From the NCBI GenBank assembly GCA_032119795.1, contig JAUMFO010000027.1, positions 1 to 64,000 of the forward strand: 64,000 bases of DNA, read 5' to 3'. This document shows, one piece after another, positions 17,134 through 25,150 of this stretch; the first letter of the stretch is position 1; each line of letters begins with the position of its first letter. The translations under genes and the position numbers were made by a program. The notes under the pieces are model-generated. The model did no database searches and was not told where the DNA came from. It was given only the letters and a program-made list of their open reading frames with translations. Source of the DNA: JAGIBJ01 sp032119795. GTDB taxonomy: Bacteria > Actinomycetota > Thermoleophilia > Solirubrobacterales > Solirubrobacteraceae.

Positions 17134-18111
17134 ATGGACCGCATCGCACTGGGATCACAAGGGCTCGAGGTGTCCCGGCAGGGCCTGGGCTGCATGGGCA
17201 TGTCGGACTTCTACGGCGGCCGAGACGAGGGGGAGGCGATCGCCACGATCCACCGCGCCCTCGAGCTTGGCGTCACGTTCCTCGACACCGCCGACATGTA
17301 CGGCCCGCATACCAACGAGCAGCTCGTCGGCAAAGCGCTGGCCGGCAAGCGCGACCAGGTGCAGCTCGCGACGAAGTTCGGGATCGTGCGCGACCCCGCC
17401 AACCCGCTGGCGCGCGGAATCGACGGATCGCCGGACTACGTGAAGCGGTCGATCGAGGGGTCGCTGCAGCGCCTCGGCGTCGATCACGTCGACCTCTACT
17501 ACCTGCACCGCGTCCCGTCCGACACGCCGATCGAGGAGACGGTTGGCGCCATGGCCGAGCTCGTCACCGAGGGCAAGGTGAAGTACCTCGGGCTCTCGGA
17601 AGCCGCACCAGACACGATCCGCCGCGCGCACGCCGTTCACCCGATCACGGCGCTGCAGACGGAATACTCGCTGTGGTCGCGCGACCCGGAGGCCGAGATC
17701 CTCCCGACGCTGCGCGAGCTGGGCATCGGGTTCGTGCCGTACTCGCCGCTGGGCCGCGGCTTCCTCACGGGCACGATCCGCAGCCTCGACGCCCTCGAGG
17801 ACGGCGACTTCCGTCGCCACAACCCGCGCTTTCAGGGAGACAACCTGGAGGCCAACATCGCGATCGTCGAGGCGATCGACGCGGTCGCCAAGGCGAAGGA
17901 CCTCACCCCGGCACAGGTCGCGCTGGCCTGGGTCCACGCGCAAGGCGACGACGTGGCTCCGATCCCGGGAACCAAGCGCCGCAAGTACCTCGAGCAGAAC
18001 GCGGCCGCCACCGAGGTGACGCTCAGCTTGGACGAACTCGACCAGCTCGCAGGACTCGCCACGGCCGCGGCCGGCAACCGCTACCCCGACATGTCGCTCG
18101 TCGACCGCTGA
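17134..18111 (+). CDS. aldo/keto reductase
   Basis: A 325-residue NADPH-dependent oxidoreductase of the AKR superfamily (YajO/AKR13-like). The catalytic tetrad is visible: Asp and Tyr in FLDTADMYGPHTNEQLVGKAL, Lys in LATKFG and His in DLYYLHRVP. The C-terminal cofactor motif is PIPGTKRRKYLEQN. The physiological carbonyl substrate is unknown. ATG at 17134 has GGGGAA 5 nt upstream. A TAGGGT at 17097-17102 overlaps the previous gene's stop and could give a short 5' leader. It is convergent with the SDR gene across a hairpin. Confidence 0.92.
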   Translation: MDRIALGSQGLEVSRQGLGCMGMSDFYGGRDEGEAIATIHRALELGVTFLDTADMYGPHTNEQLVGKALAGKRDQVQLATKFGIVRDPANPLARGIDGSPDYVKRSIEGSLQRLGVDHVDLYYLHRVPSDTPIEETVGAMAELVTEGKVKYLGLSEAAPDTIRRAHAVHPITALQTEYSLWSRDPEAEILPTLRELGIGFVPYSPLGRGFLTGTIRSLDALEDGDFRRHNPRFQGDNLEANIAIVEAIDAVAKAKDLTPAQVALAWVHAQGDDVAPIPGTKRRKYLEQNAAATEVTLSLDELDQLAGLATAAAGNRYPDMSLVDR

Positions 18112-18113
18112 GC

Positions 18114-18131
18114 GGGCCGCTCCGGCGGCCC
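18114..18131. terminator. bidirectional hairpin between convergent genes
   Basis: GGGCCGC-TCCG-GCGGCCC, 7 bp perfect stem. It starts 3 bp after the aldo/keto reductase stop and ends 5 bp from the stop of the opposing SDR gene. Confidence 0.6.
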
Positions 18132-18135
18132 GACG

Positions 18136-19107
18136 CTACGCCGAGACGAGGGCGCTCGCGAGCCCGGCTTCGATCGATCGTGGTCGGTAGTCGAGTTCGC
18201 GAGTGGCCTTGTCGTGCGTCGCGTAGTACGTGACGCCTCCGGACGCGCTGACGAGTTCTTTGAGGTTCGTCGGCATGCCGAAGATCGGGCCAAGGAGGCG
18301 GCCAGCCGGGGCCACGACTTTCAAAAGCGTCGTCGGCACCGCGAGCTTTGGGGCTGGCTTGCCGCCGATCGAGGCCGCCTTCGCGACGAGTTCGGCCATG
18401 GTCGACGCCTCTCCGGAGAGGATGTAGGACTCGCCGGTCTCGCCCTTTTCCAAAGCCAGAATGATGCCGGCGGCAACGTCGTCGACGTGCACCATGCTCA
18501 CGCCAAGGTCGCCGAAGGGAACCGCGGGAAGCTTGCCCTGGGCAGCACGCAGCAACGTGTCGCCCAGCTCGGAGTGATCATTCGGGCCGTAGACGGCAGA
18601 TGGCTGGACGACGACGATCGGAGCACCCTGCGCGATGTGATGCTTGGCGATCTGGTGGGCCTCGTACTTGGTCTCGTCGTAGACGGAGAGGAATCCCTCA
18701 CTCACTGCGCGCTGGTAGGTCTCGTCGACCACCTTGCCCTTGGTATCGCCGAAGACACCGACCGTCGAGACGTAGACGAGCCGCTCGACGCTCGCCGCCA
18801 GAATGCCCTCGAGCGCATGCTTTGTGCCGGCGACGTTGGCCTCGCGCAGCCGCTTGGCCTGCTCAGCGGTGACGCCAACCTCGTAGATCGCGGCACCGTG
18901 GATCGCGACGTCGCACCCATCCGCCGCAGCGGTGATCGCGACAGGGTCGGAGAGGTCGCCTTCGATCAGCTTGGCGCCGATCCGGCGCAGGTCGTCGGCT
19001 TTGGCGGGTGAGCGGACGAGAGCGACGACATCGTGCCCCAGATCCCGGAGCTGGCGCGCGACGGCGCCGCCGATGAACCCCGTTCCCCCGGTGAGGAAAA
19101 CCTTCAT
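18136..19107 (-). CDS. extended SDR: NAD(P)-dependent epimerase/dehydratase family
   Basis: A 323-residue extended short-chain dehydrogenase. The nucleotide motif GGTGFIGG is at about 7-14 and the active-site YDETK (Tyr-x3-Lys) follows VYVSTVGVFGD. The sequence resembles the NAD-dependent epimerase/dihydroflavonol-4-reductase-like group, which reduces or oxidises secondary alcohols on diverse substrates. The ATG at 19107 begins the Rossmann strand directly (MKVFLTGG), so the 10-residue upstream extension is rejected. It lies 67 bp after the enoyl reductase-like gene in the same direction. A functional link to the lipid locus is possible but unproven. Confidence 0.88.
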   Translation of the reverse strand: MKVFLTGGTGFIGGAVARQLRDLGHDVVALVRSPAKADDLRRIGAKLIEGDLSDPVAITAAADGCDVAIHGAAIYEVGVTAEQAKRLREANVAGTKHALEGILAASVERLVYVSTVGVFGDTKGKVVDETYQRAVSEGFLSVYDETKYEAHQIAKHHIAQGAPIVVVQPSAVYGPNDHSELGDTLLRAAQGKLPAVPFGDLGVSMVHVDDVAAGIILALEKGETGESYILSGEASTMAELVAKAASIGGKPAPKLAVPTTLLKVVAPAGRLLGPIFGMPTNLKELVSASGGVTYYATHDKATRELDYRPRSIEAGLASALVSA

Positions 19108-19174
19108 GCGAGGATTGTTATCGCGCCGAGATGCCACGGCGCCAGGACGTCGATGGTCGAAATCTTGGAGTGAC

Positions 19175-20374
19175 TTATGCGGCGGGCGAGATGACCGTGA
19201 ATGTGATTCCGGCAGCTTGCAGACGCGCGAGCAAGTTGTCCCCCATTGCGACGGCGGTCGTCACCTGACCGGCCACGTCCGGATTGTCGTCGAAGGCGAG
19301 CGATAGCGCCGATTCCGCCAGCATCTTCGCGGTTTCGGTGTAGCCCGGATCGCCGCCACGAACCTCGGTAATCACCGTCTTGCCGCCGGCCTTGCCGGTG
19401 AAGCGGACGGTGAACCATGAGCGCTCGCGACGTTCGTCGTCCGGTCCGGTCCCCGCAGCCTTGACCTTCTTGAGCAGGTTCCGCAGCGGCGGGACCTTGA
19501 CGGCGACCATCAGCGCGCCGGCACCAACGCCGAGACCGACGACCGTGGCCAGGCGCTTGGCCGACATCGTGTGGTCGTAGGTGAAGTCCGGGCCGTACTC
19601 GGGCAGCGCGGCGGCTGATCGCACGACGATCGCCGGGTCGATGGTTGGCAACGGCGCGAGCCATCGACCGGTCGACTCGTCGCGGCGCGGCTTGCCGGCA
19701 ACCGGGCGGGCACGGCGAGTCTCATCCGGGTTCACGGCCAGCTCGCGCTCACGACGGCGCCTGGCCAGCTTCTGCGCCTCACCGAACGCGGCAAACCCAC
19801 CGATCGCGGACTGGAACGTGCCGCCGGAGAACTCGGCGTCGGCCCGGACGGCCCCGACGACCGAGATCGGGAGGTCATCCGGCAGCTGGCGCACGGTGAA
19901 GAGTGCGCCGAGGTCGTGCGGCACGGAGTCAAAGCCCGCGCAGTGCACGAGCCGTGCACCGGTCTCTAGCGCCTCATCCTGGTACTTGAGGTACATGTCG
20001 TCGACGAACTGGGGCTCACCCGTGATGTCGACGTAGTCGCATCCGGTCTTGGCGGCGGCAGCGACCAACGGCTGGCCGTGGATGGCGTAGGGGCCGACCG
20101 TGGTGATCAGGACCTTGGACTTGGCCGCCAACGCGTCGAGCGCCGCCTGGTCGGTCAGCGCAACCTCGATCAGTTCGGGCGCCGGACGATCGGGAGCCAC
20201 CTTCGCCAAGCGGTCGCGCACCGCCTCGAGCTTGCGAAGGCTTCGGCCTGCCAGCGCCCAACGCAGCGACGCCGGCGCATGCTCGGCGAGGTACTCCGCC
20301 GTGAGCAGCCCAGCGAAGCCGGTGGCTCCGAACTGCACAAGGTCGTAGGCGGTCTCACGCTCGGTGCTGGCCAT
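19175..20374 (-). CDS. trans-acting enoyl reductase/saccharopine dehydrogenase-like protein
   Basis: A 399-residue protein with an N-terminal Rossmann fold (LVQFGATGFAGLLTAEYL) of the saccharopine dehydrogenase NADP-binding type. The characteristic continuation is DYVDITGEPQFVDDMYLKYQ and HCAGFDSVPHDLG. Mycobacterial relatives include Rv2953, a trans-acting enoyl reductase working with a PKS that lacks its own ER domain in phthiocerol/phenolglycolipid synthesis. That relative makes a lipid role here attractive, since a PKS lacking ER lies 6 kb away, but close homologues of unknown function are also common. Leaderless start: TAGGGT 6 nt before the ATG. Divergent from the acyltransferase gene. 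Confidence 0.82.
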   Translation of the reverse strand: MASTERETAYDLVQFGATGFAGLLTAEYLAEHAPASLRWALAGRSLRKLEAVRDRLAKVAPDRPAPELIEVALTDQAALDALAAKSKVLITTVGPYAIHGQPLVAAAAKTGCDYVDITGEPQFVDDMYLKYQDEALETGARLVHCAGFDSVPHDLGALFTVRQLPDDLPISVVGAVRADAEFSGGTFQSAIGGFAAFGEAQKLARRRRERELAVNPDETRRARPVAGKPRRDESTGRWLAPLPTIDPAIVVRSAAALPEYGPDFTYDHTMSAKRLATVVGLGVGAGALMVAVKVPPLRNLLKKVKAAGTGPDDERRERSWFTVRFTGKAGGKTVITEVRGGDPGYTETAKMLAESALSLAFDDNPDVAGQVTTAVAMGDNLLARLQAAGITFTVISPAA

Positions 20375-20380
20375 AGGGCC

Positions 20381-20386
20381 ACCCTA
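20381..20386 (-). promoter_or_regulatory. -10 element TAGGGT, leaderless start of the enoyl reductase-like gene
   Basis: TAGGGT on the minus strand, 6 nt before the ATG at 20374. Confidence 0.5.
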
Positions 20387-20489
20387 CCCGCCCCAGCAAT
20401 GGCGGCGTTATAGGCCTGGCGCCGGTTGCGAGCACCCCACGCAGTCGCTACGGTGCGAAGCGAGTTGCGAGCCCGCAAGACGACAAGCA

Positions 20490-21467
20490 ATGCCTGACTC
20501 AAGGCTCAACGACTCAGCGCCGGAGGGCGAGCCCCAGCCGACGGGGCGGTTCAAGCGGGAGCCGCGTGGCGTGGTGCTCGTCTGCGCGGGGCAGGGACTC
20601 ATGCCGCGCGACCTCGCGGAGCAGCTGCTTGCGTCCGACGCCGATCTCGTGCAGGCCTACGTCGATCGCCTCGGTGGCGCGTCGATCGATCTTCCCCGCC
20701 GCGACTACGCCGGCACGCAGGCGGCACTGGTGGCGCTCGGCGTGGCGCGAGCCCGGCGCGCGCTGGAGGTACTCGCCGATCCGTCCTCAGACATGGCGGC
20801 CAGTGGCCCCCTGATCGCAACCGCGGGCCACTCCCTCGGCGAGCTCGTCGCACTCTTTGCCGCCGGCGTGATCGACGGGCGGCAAGCGATCCGGATGGCC
20901 GCCGACCGCGGTGCCGCATTCGATCGAGCCCGCGAACCGTCCTGGGACGACGCCGGCATGCTCGCCCTGGTGGGTCGGGGCGTGCACGCCGCCGTCAACG
21001 ACGGCCTGCTCAGCCGCCACGCCGTCGAGTTCGCCAACGACAACACCCCGGATCAGGTGGTGGTCGCTGGACCGCTCGACGCGCTGCAGACGCTCAGTGA
21101 GGAGGCTGCTCGCTGCGGCTTGCGCGCCGTCCGCCTGGAGACCACTGGGCCGTCCCACAGCTCCTACCTACGAGAGGCCTGCGGGGACTTTCTGGCGAGC
21201 CTACGGTCGAGCAGATTCACGGCCAGCGACGTGCCGGTCTTCTCGAATCTCACCGCGGCGCCGTTCAGCGACTACGCGGGTGAACTCTCGGCGCTGCTGT
21301 CTGCGCCGGTGCGCTGGCGCGACACTCTGTTGCAGCTCGAGCGCCTGCGCCCGGCCGTCCTGCTCGACATCGGCCCGGGCAAAGGCCTGGCCAAGATGGC
21401 CCGCAAGACGATTGCCACGCCAACGACGAGCCTCGATGAGCTCGTCGCGGCGCGCGCTGCGGCTTAG
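20490..21467 (+). CDS. stand-alone acyltransferase (FabD/PKS AT-like)
   Basis: A 325-residue acyl carrier protein acyltransferase fold. VVLVCAGQGLMPRDLAEQLL opens the domain at about 30-50. The nucleophile is in ATAGHSLGE and the catalytic His is in TGPSHSSYL. The C-terminal parts FSNLTAAPF and PVRWRDTLLQL are standard for the family. FabD loads malonyl onto ACP. This copy has a 25-residue N-terminal extension and diverged loops, so the acyl unit is uncertain. It sits at the edge of the PKS locus and could load or edit acyl groups in trans. ATG 20490 was preferred to an upstream in-frame codon overlapping the divergent gene. Confidence 0.85.
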   Translation: MPDSRLNDSAPEGEPQPTGRFKREPRGVVLVCAGQGLMPRDLAEQLLASDADLVQAYVDRLGGASIDLPRRDYAGTQAALVALGVARARRALEVLADPSSDMAASGPLIATAGHSLGELVALFAAGVIDGRQAIRMAADRGAAFDRAREPSWDDAGMLALVGRGVHAAVNDGLLSRHAVEFANDNTPDQVVVAGPLDALQTLSEEAARCGLRAVRLETTGPSHSSYLREACGDFLASLRSSRFTASDVPVFSNLTAAPFSDYAGELSALLSAPVRWRDTLLQLERLRPAVLLDIGPGKGLAKMARKTIATPTTSLDELVAARAAA

Positions 21468-21472
21468 CCTGC

Positions 21473-21685
21473 TTAGACCGTCGGCTGCTTGGCGGCGGGC
21501 TGGTGGGCCTGAGCAGCGGCCTCAAGGTTGAGGTCGTCGTCCTTGCCGCCACCGGCGATGCTGTCCTTGAACTCGCGCAGGCCGCGACCGAGGCTCTTGC
21601 CGGCTTCCGGCAGGCGCTTGGGGCCGAGCACCAGCAGCGCGATCACGAGCACGATGACGAGTTCCATGGGGCCGATGTTGGGCAT
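21473..21685 (-). CDS. tatA: Sec-independent translocase subunit TatA/TatE
   Basis: A 70-residue protein: a short N-terminus, one membrane helix (MELVIVLVIALLVLGPKRLP), the hinge Gly-Pro and an amphipathic helix (AGKSLGRGLREFKDSIAG), then a polar Ala/Gln-rich tail. This is the exact TatA plan. It forms the Tat pore for folded proteins. The ATG at 21685 has AAGGAC 8 nt upstream; the 28-residue in-frame extension is rejected. tatC is not in the window. Its 3' end is 5 bp from that of the acyltransferase gene. Confidence 0.93.
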   Translation of the reverse strand: MPNIGPMELVIVLVIALLVLGPKRLPEAGKSLGRGLREFKDSIAGGGKDDDLNLEAAAQAHQPAAKQPTV

Positions 21686-21898
21686 AGCGTGAGTCCTTGG
21701 GAGAGTTCTTGGCGACGCGCTGAGCACGCCTTGAGGTTCAGTAGAGCACCGCTTTGCCCTGAGCGACACCGTTCTGGCCCGCTGTTCTCACACTGTTCAT
21801 CGGCGGAGCCGGGCAGGACTGGACGAAATCGTGCGAGTTTTGGCCTTTCAGGCGCCCCATGGACGGCCCTCGCCACGACGCATGGCGGGCCAGCGGGA

Positions 21899-21904
21899 TA
21901 CCGT
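21899..21904 (+). promoter_or_regulatory. -10 element TACCGT, leaderless start of the PPTase gene
   Basis: TACCGT 8 nt before the ATG at 21913. Confidence 0.45.
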
Positions 21905-21912
21905 GAGTGGCC

Positions 21913-22728
21913 ATGACGGCGTCCGGCCTCCAGCCGCGGTTGCAGCGAGTCCCTCCGCCAGGCGGGATGCTGCCGCCGCCCGACTCGCAGATCAGCGTCT
22001 GGTGGGCAACCACCGACGTCTCTCCTCGTGCCCTGGAGAGTCTGCGTGCCGACCTTGACCGCGACACCCTGGATCGCGTCAACGCGCTCGTGCGCGAGGA
22101 GGACCGCCGCCGGGGCGTAGTCGCGCACGGACTGCTTCGCCGCCTCGTCTCGGCGTGCCTCGGCATCGACCCGGCTGCCGTGGCGATCGACCGCACGTGC
22201 GCGAACTGCGGCGCCGCCGACCACGGCAAACCGACCCTTGCCGGTGGTGTGTCGGCTGGCCGACCGCCACTCCAGTTCAATCTCGCCCATTCCGGTTCCG
22301 TCGTCGCCGTTGCCTTGGCGGGCCCGGGCACCGAGGTCGGCATCGATGTGGAGGCGATCCAGGCGGAGATGCGATGGTCGACGATCCGGCGCCACGTCTT
22401 CTCCGACGCTGAGTGGGATGAGACCGGCGCGACCGACGATCCCACCGCGGAGCGCTTCGCGCTGTGGGCTCGCAAGGAGGCCGCAGCCAAGACCACCGGC
22501 CACGGCCTGGCGATCGACCTGCGGCACGTCCAGATCGAAGGGCCGACGGGCGCGGCCGGCTTCCGCACCGGGCGTCTCGAAGCACCAGAACGTGACTACC
22601 CGCTGGTCGTCGCCGACCTTCCGATCGGCCATGGCACCGCTGCGGCGATCGCCGCGCTGATCCCAGCGGGCCAGACGGCGCTCCCAGCGCCGACGGTCCA
22701 GCTGGTGCAGGCCGACCTGCGCGACTAA
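21913..22728 (+). CDS. 4'-phosphopantetheinyl transferase (Sfp type)
   Basis: A 271-residue PPTase. The three family motifs are visible: the region around KPTLAGG...PPLQFNLAHSG, the metal motif GIDVEAIQ and WARKEAAAKTTGHGL (W..KEA..K). It transfers 4'-phosphopantetheine from CoA to carrier proteins. Sfp-type enzymes serve PKS/NRPS carrier domains, and a PKS with three carrier-like domains lies 4 kb downstream, so it is the obvious activator. A GTG 6 nt upstream is possible, but the -10 spacing favours ATG at 21913. Array 2 follows. Confidence 0.9.
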   Translation: MTASGLQPRLQRVPPPGGMLPPPDSQISVWWATTDVSPRALESLRADLDRDTLDRVNALVREEDRRRGVVAHGLLRRLVSACLGIDPAAVAIDRTCANCGAADHGKPTLAGGVSAGRPPLQFNLAHSGSVVAVALAGPGTEVGIDVEAIQAEMRWSTIRRHVFSDAEWDETGATDDPTAERFALWARKEAAAKTTGHGLAIDLRHVQIEGPTGAAGFRTGRLEAPERDYPLVVADLPIGHGTAAAIAALIPAGQTALPAPTVQLVQADLRD

Positions 22729-22741
22729 CTCGGCACGGAGC

Positions 22742-22786
22742 CGCGGGCAACGCGGGCAACGCGGGCAACGCGGGCAACGCGGGCAA
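22742..22786. repeat. 9-bp tandem repeat, five perfect copies
   Basis: Five uninterrupted copies of CGCGGGCAA, 13 bp after the PPTase stop. It has no coding role and is prone to slippage. Confidence 0.8.
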
Positions 22787-22984
22787 CGGGCGACTCAGCC
22801 GCTGGCGGCAGCGGAATGGGGAGCGTTGCGGGATCGGCGGGCGTTCTGCACCGAGGGCGGTGCGGGTTGGCGGCGTCTGGGCTGGTTGGCGGCGGTGGAT
22901 TGGAGATCGCTTCGCGGCCGACGGGCGCAGGGCGGCCCACAACCGCCAGGGGTTGCACTTGCCTGACATAACGTGCCGCCGAGT

Positions 22985-23034
22985 GCCCTTCGCGTCGAAC
23001 CCACCGCACGTCCGGTAGTTCTGACGCGAAGGGC
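22985..23034. repeat. 50-nt hairpin of array 2
   Basis: Arms GCCCTTCGCGTC/GACGCGAAGGGC continue inward with GAAC/GTTC and CACCG-type pairing to a CACGT loop, with one bulged base. It has the same layout and loop as the hairpins at 37737-37788 and 37929-37970 but a different outer stem sequence. Confidence 0.65.
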
Positions 23035-23385
23035 TTAACCCATGACCCCAATCGGGTCCAACTAGTCCGCCCGGCGCCCGCCGGCACCGCAGCGCACGCA
23101 AATCCACCGCCGCCAACCCGCCCAGACGCCGACCCCGCTCCGCCCTCGGTGCGGAGCGCCCGCCGGCACCGCAGCGATCTCAGTCCCACCGCCGCCAACC
23201 AGCCCAGACGCCGGCGCACCGGCCAACGCTCCTGGCCCCGCCGCCTACGACCCCGTCGCCGTGCAGAACGCGAAGGCACCGCCAGCGCACAGCTCGGGGC
23301 GCCACCAACGCGACGCGAGCGATGCCCCCCCGAAGGGTGCACCGGGCAACAAGCATGCAGACCACGACGCGGACGCCAGCAGCCA

Positions 23386-23483
23386 GCGTCGGGGAGGGGT
23401 TACCCCCGGCGGGACCGTTCCCGACTCGAGGGAGCGATAGCGAGCGTGAGGGTGTCTCGACGGGGGTAACTCCTCGCCGACGC
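23386..23483. repeat. 98-nt long inverted repeat after the DHA2 exporter gene
   Basis: Arms of 30 nt (23386-23415 and 23454-23483) pair at 26 positions plus two G-U. They start GCGTCGGGGAGGGGTTACCC and GTCTCGACGGGGGTAACTCC. The 38-nt loop contains CTCGAGGGAGCGATAGCGAG. It begins 11 bp beyond the stop of the minus-strand exporter gene, so it could end the four-gene operon transcript or be a small non-autonomous element. It shares no module with the palindrome arrays. Confidence 0.65.
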
Positions 23484-23494
23484 GCCGACCCACA

Positions 23495-25150
23495 TTACGT
23501 CCGCGTCGAGGACTCCGCGTGGTCGTGCTGGTGCTGGTGATGAACCTCTTCGGCGGCATGCAGCGCCTGAGCTGCGGCGACCGCCCCGGAGGCGGGCGTC
23601 ATGCCCTCTGCGACAAGTTTCTCCTCGTGGGCGTCGGGCTCCAACCCGGCCGCTTCGGCAGCTGCGGCTTCCTCGGCGGCGACCCGTTCGCGCTCGGCGT
23701 AGATCACGATGCGCTGCGCCTTGGTGGTGAGCGTGAAGTAGGAGACGGCGGCGCCAAGGAACATGACGCCCGTCGCAACGTAGAGGGCGAGGTGGTAGCC
23801 GGTGACGAACGCAGCGATTTGATCGGCGCCGTCGTCGATCGCGAGTTCGCGGCGCACGACGAGCACGGCGCCGATGAGCGCGATGCCGATCACACCGGAG
23901 ATCTCACGGGCGGTGCTGATGACCGCCGCGGCGCCACCAGCCTTCTCAAAGTCGACCTCGTCCATCACCGCGGCCGTCATCGGAGTGGTGAGGCCGGAGC
24001 CCAGACCGACGACCATGAGGCCGAGCAGGAAGTGCCATGGCTCGCTCCCCTGCCCGATGAAGACCCCCATCAGGAGCCCGAACGCGATGAGCACCATGCC
24101 GATCGCCGTCGCGACGTTCGCGCCCCAGTGATTGCTCATGACGTTGCCGATCGCGACCCCGATGCCGATCGTGACCGCAAGCGGCACGTAGAAGAGGCCG
24201 GCTTCCCAGGCGCTGAGACCGAGGACCTGCTGCAGGAACAGCGACGTAAAGAAGAGGATGCCGTTGATACCCAGACCCCAGATCACCTGGGCCGCGGTAC
24301 CGCCAGCGAAGATCTTGCTCTCAAACAGCGAAAGGTCGACGAGCGGATACTCCGTGAGTTGCTCGGTCCGCACGAAGGTGATGATCGAGAGGAGTCCGAT
24401 CACGATCGCGCCCACCACCAGCGGCGCGCCAAAGCCATGCTCCTGGCCGTGCACCAAGACGAAGGTGAAGCTCATCAGGGCCAGCGATGAGGTCACGAGC
24501 CCGGGGATGTCGAACCGAGCGATGAGCTCGTTGCGGGGCGGCAGGACGACGTCTTGGGGCTGGACCGTCATCCGCACGAGGATGATCGCGACGATGCCGA
24601 TCGGCAGGTTGATGAAGAACACCCAGCTCCAGTGGGCGATCTCGATGATCCCGCCGCCAACAACCGGCCCGAGGGCGATCGCGCTGGCGATCGAGCCCGT
24701 CCAGATTCCGATCCCGAGCTGACGGTCCTTCTCCTCCAGGTCGCTGCCGATGACCGTCAGTGTGGATGGCAGCACGAGCGCGCCACCAACGCCCTGGAGG
24801 ACGCGCGCTGCGATCAGCGTGTTCCCCGTCGGCGCGATACCAGCGAGCACCGAGGCGACGGTAAAGATGGCCATGCCTGCTTCCAGCACGCGCCGACGAC
24901 CGAAGAGATCGGTCAGGCGCCCGCCAACCATCAGCAGACTCGAGAACGCGAGGATGTAGCTGGTTCCGACCCACTGCAGGCCGGAGAGCGACAGGTCGAA
25001 GTCGTCCTGCAGCGCCGGCAGCGCGATGTTGAGGATCGTGTTGTCGAGACCCGTGATGAACGCCGACAAGCTGACGGCGAGCAGCAGCAGCCACCGGGGC
25101 GCGTACGGCGTCCCCGGGGCGTGCCCCGAGCTGCGGGCGACGCTGCTCAC
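23495..25150 (-). CDS. DHA2 family MFS exporter, last gene of the FAAL-PKS-AccD operon
   Basis: A 551-residue, 14-TM major facilitator. Residues 20-40 give the first helix (LLLLAVSLSAFITGLDNTIL), motif A is GGRLTDLFGRRRVLEAG, and the motif C region is LGPVVGGGIIE. The C-terminus is cytoplasmic, Ala/Glu-rich and ends in a His-rich run (EEVHHQHQHDHAE), which might bind metal. The start is GTG at 25150, overlapping the carboxylase stop as GTGA; longer in-frame readings cross the carboxylase gene and are rejected. Coupling to the PKS operon suggests export of its product or intermediates, although DHA2 pumps usually carry small amphiphiles. Confidence 0.88.
   Translation of the reverse strand: MSSVARSSGHAPGTPYAPRWLLLLAVSLSAFITGLDNTILNIALPALQDDFDLSLSGLQWVGTSYILAFSSLLMVGGRLTDLFGRRRVLEAGMAIFTVASVLAGIAPTGNTLIAARVLQGVGGALVLPSTLTVIGSDLEEKDRQLGIGIWTGSIASAIALGPVVGGGIIEIAHWSWVFFINLPIGIVAIILVRMTVQPQDVVLPPRNELIARFDIPGLVTSSLALMSFTFVLVHGQEHGFGAPLVVGAIVIGLLSIITFVRTEQLTEYPLVDLSLFESKIFAGGTAAQVIWGLGINGILFFTSLFLQQVLGLSAWEAGLFYVPLAVTIGIGVAIGNVMSNHWGANVATAIGMVLIAFGLLMGVFIGQGSEPWHFLLGLMVVGLGSGLTTPMTAAVMDEVDFEKAGGAAAVISTAREISGVIGIALIGAVLVVRRELAIDDGADQIAAFVTGYHLALYVATGVMFLGAAVSYFTLTTKAQRIVIYAERERVAAEEAAAAEAAGLEPDAHEEKLVAEGMTPASGAVAAAQALHAAEEVHHQHQHDHAESSTRT

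Larger units (their letters stand above)
22735..23230. repeat. non-coding palindrome array 2
   Basis: Between the convergent PPTase and exporter genes. It contains a forward G-rich module near 22895-22925 (GGTTGGCGGCGG, core GGATTGGAGATCGCTTCG), one variant 18-bp palindrome at 22939-22956 (ACAACC-N6-GGTTGC), the shared string CCTGACATAAC, a hairpin at 22985-23034, and inverse modules at about 23074-23120 and 23158-23205. Compared with arrays 1 and 3 it looks reduced: only one palindrome remains. The part after the hairpin (GGGTCCAACTAGTCCGCC) is the inverse of the array 1 segment at 7434-7453. Confidence 0.7.
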
